From Leucogyrophana mollusca (Eukaryota > Basidiomycota > Agaricomycetes > Boletales), in NCBI GenBank assembly GCA_021014945.1, contig MU266472.1, positions 1 through 64,000 of the forward strand: a stretch of DNA of 64,000 bases. Direction: 5' to 3'. Both the position numbers and the translations under genes were made by a program. Position 1 is the first letter of the stretch; each line of letters opens with the position of its first letter. Positions 21,412-31,304 of the stretch are shown piece by piece. The notes below the pieces were generated by a model. That model did not search any database. It was not told where the DNA came from and saw nothing but the letters and a program-made list of their open reading frames with translations.

Positions 21412-22923
21412 ATGTCTCGACGCCTGCTCTCCGAGTCCACCTCCCCGCCTCCCGAGCATAGCAGGATGGCGAAACGTCCAAAACTCGATCATCTCACCCC
21501 GGAATCATTCAAGAACGGAATATTTTTGGCTCCAATGGTACGCTCAGGCGCTCGTACGTGGATATCTCTTCCATCGGTCTGGTCTTGATCGTGACACCAT
21601 CTACCAGTTCCTACCCGCCTATTCGCTCTAAAACACGGAGCCTCCCTTGTATGGGGCCCCGAGATGGTGGACAAAGCTATTCTGCACGCTGAACGAGTTG
21701 TAGATCGTAAGCTCAACCATTTTACTGCCCGTGTGCGTCTTCACGAGCTCCGCCAGCTGTGACCGGAGTCATCTCGTACAATGGCAAATCAAGGGCCATG
21801 TTTACAACCCATCCGGTAGAGAAACCATATCTCATATACCAGATTGGCTCAGCGGACCCAGATCTCGCCGTACAAGCCGCGAAGACTGTCATGCAGGACG
21901 TCTCTGGTGTAGACCTCAACTGTGGCTGCCCGAAACCGTTTTCGACGCATTCGGGAATGGGTGCCGCTCTCCTTACGAATCCCGATCTTCTGTGCTCTAT
22001 CTTGACGGCTCTGAGGGCTGCGATGCCACCAGAAATAACTGTCACGGCAAAGATCAGACTGCTGCCTACTCAAGCGGACACCCTAAAACTTGTTGAGCGG
22101 ATCATTAACACCGGCGTTAGTGCTATCACGGTCCACTGTAGAACACGGAACATGCGGCCAAGAGAGAAAGCACTCATCGAGCGCCTTAAGGAAATCGTGG
22201 ATTTCGTTGAAGGCTTGGGGAAAGGTATCGCAGTTATCGAGAATGGAGACTGCACGGGCTTCGATGATGCGAAACGGATACGAGATTTAACCGGTACGAG
22301 CCCACGTTCCGAGCAGCTCTGCTTACGCTTATGTTTTCTCATTTTAGGAGCGCACTCAGTGATGATTGCGACTGCGGCCGAGTCAAATCCCTCCTGCTTC
22401 TCACCCGCTCCTCTAATGGACGTCGAGTCAACGCTCATACCTTCCTACCTTCGATTGGTATGCATTTCGGGTTTCTTTCTCTATTCCGGCCTCACCTTTG
22501 CTAAAACAGGGAAAATACTTGGATAACCACTGGGCGAGCACCAAATTTTGCATGGTTCAAATCAAGAGCACAAGATCCAGTCTATCAAAGACAGACGCTC
22601 ACGAGTTTCGCTCTACACTATCACGAGCCAAAGGTTACGATGACCTAACCAGCGTCGTCGGTGAGTGGACAGGCGAGGCGGAATTCCAGGAAATCGTCAA
22701 GGCCATCGAATCTCGCAGGGGAGGCGCAGTCCTTCCGCCGCCGCAGGAGGCAGAGCAGGAGGACGAAGGAATGGATGCGCCAGTGTGCACCCCCCCAAAT
22801 CGAGCCAATCCTGAACCGCCAACGTCGAGGGCCCCTCTGGGCCCCAGTACAGCACTGAGGATGCCGCTTCCAGCAATTATAACCGGTTCTGATGCTCTGA
22901 CGCCTACTCCTACCCCGGGCTGA
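21412..22923 (+). CDS. DUS2: tRNA-dihydrouridine synthase 2
   Basis: FMN enzyme reducing uridine 20 of tRNA to dihydrouridine. TIM-barrel motifs in order: APMVRSGALPTRLFALKHGA, WGPEMVDKAIL, YQIGSADPDLAVQAA, the catalytic-Cys motif GVDLNCGCPKPFSTHSGMGA, VTAKIRL and VHCRTRNMRPREKA. Then come VIENGDCTGFDDAKRI and the MIATAAESNPSCF end. C-terminal residues are Pro-rich (PTPTPG*). There are five exons; one intron falls just after APMVRSGA and another after LTG. Start ATG 21412 (MSRRLLSESTSPP) is chosen; in-frame ATGs at 21256 and 21340 would add a basic leader. No double-stranded RNA-binding domain is seen, unlike human DUS2. NCG-C-P is intact. Confidence 0.92.
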
Positions 22924-23248
22924 TCGTCGTGGGGGACGCATACATATCTTTATACCTTGGTAATATATATTTATGATCTTGAATGGAGCGATAAGACATT
23001 GAAGGCACACCAGCCGCGCACCACTCTGCTATCCAGAAGAAGGAAGAGTAAACCTCTCAGCCACTGCGACCTTTACTGGTACTGAATACGCAATGCCAAG
23101 GATATAACAACACACGGACTCTACGGAGGGAACTGAACTCAATAAATAATGTATTCGAGGGAGCAAAGCGCCCAGGCATTAGACAACCAACCGATATCGA
23201 CCGGAAGGATCACGACCCCTTTGGAATGGTGACATCAACGGTGACACC
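22924..23248. other. Convergent 3' flanks of DUS2 and the MARVEL-like gene
   Basis: 325 bp between stop codons; AT-rich near 22945-22980 (ttaccttggtaatatatatt region). No coding signal. Confidence 0.4.
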
Positions 23249-24172
23249 TCAAACTTGCGCAACGGGTTGTGCAGAAGTATCCGGAGCCGGAACGCCAGCA
23301 TAGCTGGTGTAATTCGAGGACTGCTGTGTCGATGCAGGGTACTGAGACAACGAGTGTTGCTGGGTGGGGCCACCGGTCGCCGGAGCAGTGAGGTTCACTT
23401 CTTTAACGGAAGTGAACCAGATGTTGTTCCCGCGGGAGGTAGCGATGATAGCGAACGTCAGGACCACCCCGGTATACGCGATTACTGCAACAATGGTAGG
23501 TCATTGAGCACCAAATACCTTATGGGAGATGCTGAGGGACGTACGCAGGAAGAACGCTATAAATGAGAAGGCTTCCACAGCAGCGATTTCGTTGCACGAC
23601 TCGGTGAGGTCAGGGGCTGTTGTATGATACGTAAGTCATCCAAAGTCGGTCTCAAGGGACACGCGACTAACCAATGTTAGAGCATCCGAGAGGGAATTGG
23701 ACTGTACTTTTCCCAACCGCCGTTCCTGCCGTGGCAATCCAGAGAATCCACAGGAAAGCTGCAGACATAAACATAAAGAGAGTCAGAACTGATTTTGGCT
23801 TCGAGACTGTTGCAGCATGCAACATACATAACCAGCTCAGTTCGACGACGACCATGGACGTGAATGTTCCTTGTCGGAGAAAATCAATTATAAACCTAAT
23901 GGAAGAGGTATCAGCCAGATTGTAACAGTGGCAAAAGGAACTTCGACGCGTACATGGCAGGCATGGTCAGCAACGTCAAGACGGCGGTTGCGACTCCCAA
24001 ACCGGCGAAGGTGTAACCCTCAGTGGGGGATACAAGGTGGCCGGAAAGACCCAGCACGATGAAGGAACAGAAAACGGACACTCCTACAATCCGATCAGCA
24101 TCGACACTCGCAGCACATGGGACGCAGCGACTGACCGAAAACAATTGTGCGGAAAAGTGGAAGAAACGCCAT
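23249..24172 (-). CDS. MARVEL-like four-helix membrane protein
   Basis: ATG 24172 (MAFLPLFRTIVF) leads through short exons that each encode a hydrophobic helix: GVSVFCSFIVLGLSGHLVS, FAGLGVATAVLTLLTMPAMF, SMVVVELSWLWILWIATAGT and AYTGVVLTFAIIATSRGN. A soluble C-tail of about 55 aa rich in Ser, Thr, Gln and Pro follows (ending SAQPVAQV*). Four helices with short loops and a conserved-looking ELxWLWxLW segment match fungal MARVEL-domain proteins (Nce102/Fhn1-like), which organise plasma-membrane domains. About five introns. The family call rests on topology and resemblance. Confidence 0.72.
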
Positions 24173-25439
24173 CTTTGCCCTGAGCAACGTAAAACCCGGA
24201 AGAGCTGAAACGAGAGTGCTACAGCAGCGACCACCCGCATTCCATCCCTTTTATCTCATCGGCCATGGGTTTCGAGCGCTAAACAACGCACAGCAGAAGG
24301 AACAACAGTTCATCAGAACCGTCTGGACCGGATCCTTCCCTCGCATCTGGATGGCACAAGAGGCCCATGCGCGGTTTAAGCGCCCATCATCGTTGATGGG
24401 CTATGGGTGCCATGACCTCCGATCCGCTGCACCGTTCATACCTTCCAGGGTGAGGGGTCTCCCTTTGTGAGGAGACATGCGGATGCGCTTGCTCTGACCT
24501 CAGGCCCGGTATCATTCGCGAACGAGCGCCGGTCGGAAGGTCTGGGAAGCAAGTCATCGTTGATGATCATCGTCATGCTTGGCAGCTCAGAAGCCATAGC
24601 CTCTGAACGCAAGTTCCCAGCGCTTTGGCTGAGAGGGATCAACTGACCGGGGATAATCAGATTCAATGTCATTGGGCAGTCAATGGGTTGGTCGGGCTCA
24701 TATCGGTCGGAGCGTGCGATGTGCGTGATATGTAGCTTTGTTCAGGATTCAGGAACATCGACGTCGACTCACTATCAACAACCCACCGGTCAGTTTAACG
24801 TTTTTTTGTCCCTGCGGACAACATAGCATACATTACCTCGGTACTTAATTTGTGAACCTGTGGACAGGCTGCTTCGCGTTCAAATCAAGCGCTTAACTTT
24901 GATACGTGGGTGCGGTGAGCGGTTGTGGCAATTGATCGACATGATAGTGACGCTCTTGGGAAATTTGCTGCCTTGCTATTATTTGCTTCAAGTCCCGACA
25001 ACCAGGAGGCGAATCCGGTGTGAGATCGATGGGAACTTGGGCGTTCGAACGCCATAGCCAGACGCTGGCCTCCGCGTACAGGCGCGCGCCAAGACAACAT
25101 TCTGGCGTCTAACTATAACGAAGTTGAGCCCGATGTTCGCATAATACACGTGATGCAGCTCACCCTGTGTGGTACAACACTCCCAGGAAGGTGGTTGTCG
25201 AGCCGGAGGGTTCCGGAGCCCGGACGGTGTCAAGGGTCCACGCTTGGTCGTACGCCCGCGCTAGTGTTACTGTACAATGAAAAACTCACAGACCGAGTGA
25301 TGGACCGGTTTTAAATCCAAAGGTAGTAGTCTAGGGGTGTTTTAGACGTTGTTTTAACACGTTTTCGACAAGTTTTCGACATACCCAATAAATAGTGTTT
25401 TTCCAATGGAACACAATGCAGAAACACTCCAGATGGCTA
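24173..25439. other. 1.27-kb gene-poor stretch
   Basis: No gene could be supported. Several 60-110 codon ORFs on both strands lack domains, start context or splice structure. A short direct repeat (gttttcgaca / agttttcgaca) sits at about 25361-25381, next to the orphan ORF. This is the left part of the accessory-looking block that runs to about 29 kb. Confidence 0.4.
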
Positions 25440-25817
25440 CTACAGGCATGAGATGGTGAACTCCCAGCTCATAGAAACCTTTGGGGCTACACCAGTCAAT
25501 GGGTTAGCCGAGGGATGCACGGGAGCATCAGGCAGTGATGAGATCATGGGGCTGTCAGATAACAGATCACATAGCACTGGGGCCTCCAGGTCGACGTCTG
25601 CCGCAGCAGTGAAAGAGCACCCCCTGAAATAATTACCCGTTTCGTCGATCTTGGCTATAGCTGGCACGTCCAACCAACCATCAACATCGCTCGGGTTGTC
25701 ATCGCTGTTGTCAGTCTCATTGCCGAGAGTCCTCATGTTCATCCCTCTTCTCTTTCCGCTTCTGGCTCTCTGTATCCTTGCCAAATATCCCGTTAGCTTG
25801 AGGTCACGGAACTTCAC
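25440..25817 (-). CDS. Orphan ORF, possibly mobile-element derived or partial
   Basis: Open frame of 125 codons. The first true ATG is inside it (MNMRTLGNETDNSDDNPSDV, followed by DGWLDVPAIAKID). Reading stays open upstream without an ATG to about 25855 (QKPTVKFRDLKLTGYL). It is acidic in the middle and ends MSWEFTISCL*. No domain was recognised. The N-terminal part is basic. The position beside a truncated GST and the lack of a proper start suggest a fragment of a larger gene or of an element. Confidence 0.35.
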   Translation of the reverse strand: MKFRDLKLTGYLARIQRARSGKRRGMNMRTLGNETDNSDDNPSDVDGWLDVPAIAKIDETGNYFRGCSFTAAADVDLEAPVLCDLLSDSPMISSLPDAPVHPSANPLTGVAPKVSMSWEFTISCL

Positions 25818-25903
25818 AGTAGGCTTCTGGCATGGAGGGCCCGGGGGATTCTGAGGATGGTCATGTAAGTAGCACGTAGATTAGGAGTGAAAATTATGTC
25901 AGC

Positions 25904-26525
25904 GTACCCGCTCTGGATCCATCAACGTGCCCCCAACCAGCACTACGAGGCCCCGTTACACCGTGTCTTCAACGATCGACAGCAGCGTAGCTGGGCAAGA
26001 ACCCAACATCGTCGCGGGCGAACTACTTCGAATCGACCCACCCCACCAATCCTATCTATCCCGACGGATCGCGGGATTTGCGGATCGAACATGTCGATGC
26101 GATCGCCGTGAACACGAGGCGTCGGATGGTGTCGATGGCCATGGCCACGACGCCTTCTGCTCTCCGAGGGAGAGATCGAGACGCGTTCGTGGTCAGCAGG
26201 ACGGAAATTTTAGGTGCGCCGCGCACATCAAGCTTTTGCCAATCGGAGGGGTAGTTTCTGATGGCAAGATGTGTTTACAGGCTCAGACCCAGCTGAATTG
26301 TATGCCCCAGAGAAGAGGGGCGCGATATGGGCTGCGATGGCCGACAGCCCGGACGTTCTAGCGGCCTACATCGACGAGAATGGGTCGGGGAAGGGCGAGT
26401 GGGCGTTTGGAGGCGGTGAGCCGGCATACGCGGATTTCGTATTCGGCGCTGCATTTGTGAGGTTCGAGAAGGTTGGATCGGAAGGCGGCCGGGACAGGAT
26501 CAAGGGGAGAAACAGGGGGAGGTGA
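25904..26525 (+). pseudogene. 5'-truncated glutathione S-transferase (FuA/etherase-like)
   Basis: Reads as the C-terminal two thirds of a fungal GST. A VPALDPST remnant is followed by an exon 25991-26213 (NYFESTHPTNPIYPDGSRDL and on), a GT-AG intron 26214-26280, and an exon 26281-26525. The last exon has DPAELYAPEKRGAIWAAMAD, WAFGGGEPAYADFVFGAAFV and a stop at 26523-26525. AYADFV is the late helix of this GST class. The thioredoxin half with the catalytic Ser/Cys is missing: upstream sequence is the unrelated orphan ORF on the other strand. Between VPALDPST and NYFEST the expected SDSxxIAEYL segment is not found. I call it a truncated copy, though the last two exons are intact. Confidence 0.6.
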
Positions 26526-26989
26526 GAGCATGTTTATGGGGCTTTCCAGGGATACGGTGGGGTATTGATAGACGACTAGCAAGATCAATAGCTTCGTTTA
26601 AGGTGGCTTTACTTGAGGTTATGTTAGGGTTTGGGGACCATATCTGGTACCGGAGATACGACATACCTTTCGGCGCGATCGCGCTCCATCTGCACCAGCA
26701 TCAACCGCGTCTTTCCCCAGTGCCGGGCCTTGAAAACTTTGTAACACGCTTCTTCTCTCGTATTAGCATTCCCAGACTGAGCGGAGAGCGTTCTCGAGAT
26801 ACCGCTGAATCGCCCACTCGCGGGCATGTTGGCCTCGAGGCACCAAAGGAGAATATCGCTCAAGGATTAATGTCAGGTCGGAGGCTCTGCCAGTTGAAGA
26901 TGCTGTCCAGTGAAATGGGCGTCAATCAGACCTGATCGTTTTCATCATTGCCCAAACCTAAAGTTATCTTTCACAACCTGGATCGCCAA
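26526..26989. other. Gene-free stretch after the GST remnant
   Basis: Open frames on both strands (26522-26935 plus, 26863-26624 minus) but no domain, start context or splice pattern. Nothing can be supported. Confidence 0.35.
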
Positions 26990-27402
26990 TTAGTCCTCGA
27001 TCGCGAGTGCGGGGATACTGTCGAGGCTGGCAATGACAGCTTCAATGGACGAGCAGTTCTTGGGCATATGTTCATGAATTGGGGTGACAACATGACGCAC
27101 CATGGTATGTAATGAGTGTAGAAATGCCCAAAGTTAGCTCCATCGAAAGATTCGTACAGCCTCCGGAGTCTGTGGCCTTGCACTTCGATATGCATATCCA
27201 CTTGTCGTTGGAGGGATGACATCCGTTAGCAGAATGTACTTGCATCCTTCAACTTCACACCTGGAAGCTAGCTGTGCATGAGGTAGAAGAACGATTTCTC
27301 GTGTTCGGACTCGGAGAACAACCAGTGTCTGACTGAGGCAGGGCTGAAGCGTGGTACTGTCGTGCTGAAGGCGTGTCTTCGATATAACGGATCATCGATC
27401 AT
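26990..27402 (-). pseudogene. Fragmentary antisense coding-like sequence upstream of the HET gene
   Basis: Minus-strand reading from ATG 27402 gives MIDDPLYRRHAFSTTVPRFS and continues to FFYLMHS before a stop. A second frame over the same DNA is open through CEVEGCKYILLTDVIPP. A third piece near 27100 reads HVVTPIHEHMPKNCSSIEAV and stops at 26990-26992. The pieces look like protein-coding sequence but need frame changes without good donor sites, so a decayed gene is more likely than a working one. The ATG lies three bases from the HET ATG on the other strand. No family recognised. Confidence 0.3.
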
Positions 27403-27404
27403 CG

Positions 27405-28964
27405 ATGCATCCTTCGAATCTCCTTCACCTGGTTAAGCGTATAAGTACCAGCGGGCAACTTTGGCGTGCAGCCATACATGCACAACGCAAATCCTCACCA
27501 ACAATGCTTCCCAGAGGTCGTCCATATTACTACTACTACCATTATGAGCAACCCGTCCAGTCCTCAGTCTCCTATGTTCAGACTCCTGCAGAACCAGTCG
27601 TAGTCAGTCAGGAGGTTCAGACCATCTACGACGAATACATCTTAAACGAAATCCCCACTCACCTGCTTCATGTCCCGACGATGAAGCTCATGGGACGGTA
27701 TGAGGTCAAGACGCATTTCCAACCCATCCTCGCGAAGATCGACAGGGAATGGCGCACGGAGGAACGGTATGACATTCGAAGAGTGGTGCGGTGGAGGGCC
27801 AAATATGCCATTTTCTCTCATAGATGGTTGGAGGCGGGGGAGCCGACATTCCAGGATGTGTCGGCGGGGAGGATGTCTGGACCGGGGTACGAGAAGCTGA
27901 AGAAGTTTTGCAAGAAGGCGACGGAGGAGTTTGGGTGCGACTTCGTTTGGTCGGACACGTGTTGCATCAACAAGGAGAGTAACACAGAGCAAGACGAGGC
28001 CATCCGGTCGATGTTCAGGTGGTATCAGAATTCCCGTGTGTGCATTGCCTATCTAGCCGGCTCGTCCACTATCGCCGACTTCGCGAACGAGGAATGGTTC
28101 AGGAGAGGATGGACACTGCAGGAGTTTCTGGCTCCCCAGAGAATGAAGTTTTATGGCAAGGGGTGGATTCCGTTCAGCAGAGACACTTACGATAAGGACT
28201 CCCATACCGAAAACGGGGACAGTGCTGTTTTGGTCGCCATGTCGAGCACGACAGGGATCCCCATCGGTGACTTGCTACACTTCGAGCCTGGAACGGATAG
28301 AGTCGCAGAGAAGATGTCGTGGGCGTCGACCAGACACACGACTAGGATCGAGGACGTCGCATACTCCCTCATCGGGATTTTCAACGTCAGCCTCACGACC
28401 GCATACGGGGAAGGAGATAAGGCCTTTTACAATTTGCTGAAGGCAATTATGCAGGAATCCAATACACTGGACATCTTCTTTTGGAGGGGCATCCCCTCTT
28501 CTCACAACTCTGCTTTACCGAGTTCTCCTCGTTGCTATCCTTGGTTAAACAACGCGGAGTCCCTCGCCGCTATGGGGCAGAGATACGACCCCCCGTATCT
28601 GGTTGGCGACCAATCGCCCACGTTGACCAATCGCGGCGTACGTCTGAAATTCCTACTGATAGAAGTGGAATTGGACCGTCGGGAGGGCACAGATATAATG
28701 ATTTTCAGAAATAGTGATTTGGGTGAGGTGGTCACCAAACCCTTCTCGCCGGTCTTCAAGCGCGAGGGCTTGGAGTGGGCCGTGGGTGTGATTGACTACT
28801 GGGACTGGAGTACAGAAGTGTTCGTGGACACCAACAACGCACACACGGCCTTTCTGTTCGAAGGGACGACCACGTCATGGAAGAAGGTCCCGACTAAGAC
28901 TCTTGTGAGAATACAACCCAAGCGCCTCGTAGCCGGCCAGCCTACCACTCTATACCTCAAATGA
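27405..28964 (+). CDS. HET (heterokaryon incompatibility) domain protein
   Basis: Single uninterrupted exon, 519 aa, unlike most neighbours. HET-domain motifs: YAIFSHRWLEAGEPTFQD, GYEKLKKFCKKATEEFGCDF, VWSDTCCINKESNTEQDEAI, RSMFRWYQNSRVCIAYLAG, WFRRGWTLQEFLAPQRMKFY. A mushroom-type second block follows (EKMSWASTRHTTRIEDVAYS, LIGIFNVSLTTAYGEGDKAF). The start could be ATG 27405 or 27504 (MLPRGRPYYYYYHYEQP). HET domains in ascomycetes trigger cell death after fusion of unlike mycelia; in basidiomycetes the families are expanded and roles are mostly unproven. No NACHT, WD or ankyrin region is attached. It looks intact. Confidence 0.9.
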   Translation: MHPSNLLHLVKRISTSGQLWRAAIHAQRKSSPTMLPRGRPYYYYYHYEQPVQSSVSYVQTPAEPVVVSQEVQTIYDEYILNEIPTHLLHVPTMKLMGRYEVKTHFQPILAKIDREWRTEERYDIRRVVRWRAKYAIFSHRWLEAGEPTFQDVSAGRMSGPGYEKLKKFCKKATEEFGCDFVWSDTCCINKESNTEQDEAIRSMFRWYQNSRVCIAYLAGSSTIADFANEEWFRRGWTLQEFLAPQRMKFYGKGWIPFSRDTYDKDSHTENGDSAVLVAMSSTTGIPIGDLLHFEPGTDRVAEKMSWASTRHTTRIEDVAYSLIGIFNVSLTTAYGEGDKAFYNLLKAIMQESNTLDIFFWRGIPSSHNSALPSSPRCYPWLNNAESLAAMGQRYDPPYLVGDQSPTLTNRGVRLKFLLIEVELDRREGTDIMIFRNSDLGEVVTKPFSPVFKREGLEWAVGVIDYWDWSTEVFVDTNNAHTAFLFEGTTTSWKKVPTKTLVRIQPKRLVAGQPTTLYLK

Positions 28965-28997
28965 TTAGCACGTACATATACGAAGGAGAAACGATAT

Positions 28998-29024
28998 GAT
29001 ACCTAGCTTACGATACCTAGCTTA
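28998..29024. repeat. 13-bp direct repeat
   Basis: Two exact copies of gatacctagctta (28998-29010 and 29012-29024) separated by one base, just after the HET stop codon. Probably a chance duplication in the 3' flank. Confidence 0.7.
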
Positions 29025-29806
29025 TTTAACGATGTGTTGTGATTCAACTTTTAATCCTGCCGTCGCGGTAGCAGAACTGTAATTGTACACTGGTTAGGAC
29101 CTACAGTATCGGTGTTTCAAAACCTAGCGTTGCGGAATTTCGGACCGCGACCAATTTTCTGTGCGTGCGATCATCACACCTTTGCTCGACACCGTGCGAC
29201 GCCGCCAGCACTTCGTCAGTCTCCCCAGCTTTGCTCTAAATCCCATCTATTTCTAGCCTATCTGTTACCCAATCGAGCCGCACCAAAAGTGTCCGAAGCT
29301 CCAAAGCGTTCTCGCGGTCGTCCAAAATGTTCGAACATGATCGTACTGTCTCTCTGATCTGGCCTGCTCCAACACCACTGAGTCAGCATTTCGGGTTCGG
29401 GGCACAAGGGATTTTATGGCGCTGACGCGGCGGTTGACGCCGTGACGCGCCAATACCAGATCGACCGTGACTGTCATCTGTGAGTAAAGTCTGCAAAGGA
29501 GAGTAGTGACGCGTTAACTAGGACATTGTACCTTCGAGCAACTATAATTAGCTGGCCACAGAGCAAAGCTACCAGATCAAATGGTAATTACAGCACAACC
29601 TTGTCAGTATTCCTGACAGATTCCGAGCTGCGTTCTAAGCACACAGACAACGGATTACTACTCGCAAAGTGTAAGTCACCGATCGGCAGTCATGCCGCGT
29701 GAGTGGCGCGTCGCCGGCGGTGTCGACGCGCCTATTTGCCTGTGAGCAAGCCGATGATTACTAATGACGACGCTGGACGTCTGACAAACCCAAGGACGAT
29801 AGGAGG

Positions 29807-29816
29807 TATATAAAAG
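29807..29816 (+). promoter_or_regulatory. TATA box of the MDR reductase gene
   Basis: TATATAAAAG, 50 bp before the ATG at 29866. This is the best core-promoter signal in the window and suggests regulated rather than constant expression. Confidence 0.65.
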
Positions 29817-29865
29817 ACTACAATGCCCTCAACAGTACCAGCATCTACAAATAAGTCACTCGAAA

Positions 29866-31117
29866 ATGTCTACACACACTGCAATCGCTACGACGTCCAA
29901 AGGCGTGGTAGACGCCATCCAAGTGGAGACTGAGAGACCACCCCCAGGTCATGTCCTAGTGAAGGTGTCATACAGCGCAATTGGCCCTCTGGATACGTAC
30001 ATGGCGGTTCAGGGGCTTTTTGTCCAGGATTACCCCACATTGCTCGGATTCAACGTGTCTGGGACTGTTGCTGAGACCGGTTCCGGGGTAGAAGGTCTCG
30101 TAGTCGGTGATCGAGTAAGCGTCACAGAATGTTTCTCCGACTTTCTCAATGTACGAACTAATGTGTTTTGTATTCCAGGTCGCAGGATTTGGTCTGCAGT
30201 CCTCGAACTCCAAAGGGATGCAGCAATATACCATTCTTCCCCGAACGACATGTATCAAGGTACGTCAAGCAGATCCTGGCTAACGTTCACATTGTCTCCT
30301 AACATCGCCATTGCCTCAACAGATCCCTGACAGCCTTTCCCTCGAGGAAGCAGCCACCATCCCAGACAACTTCATTACAGCCTTTTACACCCTGTTCGAC
30401 TGCCTCGGGCTCCCTCTCCCCACTTTCCCCGTCTCCGCTCCACCGCAGCGCGCCGACACCCCTATTCTGATCTACGGCGCGGGTGCAACTTCAGGCCAGT
30501 ACACTATTCAGCTACTCGCTTTGGCGGGGTACAACCGTATCATCGCAACTGCATCCCCCAAACATCACGAATACCTTCGCTCTCTGGGAGCGCATCACAC
30601 CATCGACTACAGGAGCCCGGGTCTGGAAGAGGAGATCCTGCTCGCTGCGGGGGAGAGCATCGACCTGGCTGTGGACTGCATCTCTGCCGAAGAAACGCTG
30701 GCCAAGATATCCAAAGTGATGAGTGCTAACAGTTCGGTTGCACTTTTACTGCCAGTCAAGGAAGGAAATTCCTTCTCTGCGTCCGAAGGCAGACAATTGT
30801 GGATGGAGTTGCCCCCTGATCGAAATCCGTTTGCACCGACCGTAAAGCCGATTGAAGTCAGGACCCTCCTGTATGAAACCGTACGTTCGTTTCATCCCCG
30901 TATTTCCCTGTCCCTCATGTGACGATTCCAGAACGAATACATGCGAGACAACCTGATGCTGAAGATCCTACCATTCCTGCTAGATGAAGGTATAATCAAG
31001 CCAAATCGCGTTCACCTATTCGACCAGGGAAGTCTGAAGGAGCGTGTGGAAGCTGCTCTCGGCTTCGTTCACAGCGGAAAAGTGAGCGGGGAGAAGGCGA
31101 TTGTAAAGATATTGTAA
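29866..31117 (+). CDS. MDR-family NAD(P)H-dependent (enoyl/quinone) reductase
   Basis: GroES-like N-domain (PPPGHVLVKVSYSAIGPLD, LLGFNVSGTVAETGSGVEG) and a Rossmann domain with IYGAGATSGQYTIQLLALAG, IIATASPKHHEYLRSLGAHH and IDLAVDCISAEETLAKI. The end reads KVSGEKAIVKIL*. The catalytic and structural zinc cysteines of alcohol dehydrogenases are absent, so it belongs with zinc-free reductases (quinone oxidoreductase, ToxD/LovC trans-enoyl reductase type). Four exons are seen: a gtaagc intron after GDR, a gtacgtc intron after TCIK, and one after LLYET. About 350 aa. No polyketide synthase or other biosynthetic gene lies beside it, so a role in a secondary-metabolite cluster has no support here. 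Confidence 0.88.
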
Positions 31118-31304
31118 AGTTTAGTGTGCAACTACCATTAATCATGTAATGGAAAGGAGGAAAAACAAGATTCATTCTACCCCAGACTTGTGTCTCTGGT
31201 TTTGGTGAAGGCAACTTCGTGTCTTGAATTCAATATGCTACAATGATATAAATTATACGAGATAAACGAAGGTAAAAAGATGCACGCCCACCGCCCTCTC
31301 CACC

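Larger units (their letters stand above)
28965..29865. promoter_or_regulatory. 0.9-kb upstream region of the MDR reductase
   Basis: No supported gene. An open frame at 29112-29357 lacks an ATG start, although it contains an AT-hook-like KRSRGRPK. The region carries five GACGCG hexamers (29424, 29444, 29508 and 29725 forward; 29707-29712 reverse) and ends in a strong TATA box. Confidence 0.45.

Noticed and set aside
25361..25381. Short repeat gttttcgaca/agttttcgaca as a CRISPR or transposon end
   Set aside because: Only two copies and no spacers, no terminal inverted repeat or target duplication seen.
29112..29357. AT-hook-like ORF (KRSRGRPK)
   Set aside because: No ATG start, and lies in the MDR upstream region; a single AT-hook match is weak evidence.
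29866..31117. MDR reductase as part of a secondary-metabolite cluster
   Set aside because: No synthase, P450 or cluster regulator lies nearby; the neighbours are HET and NTE1.
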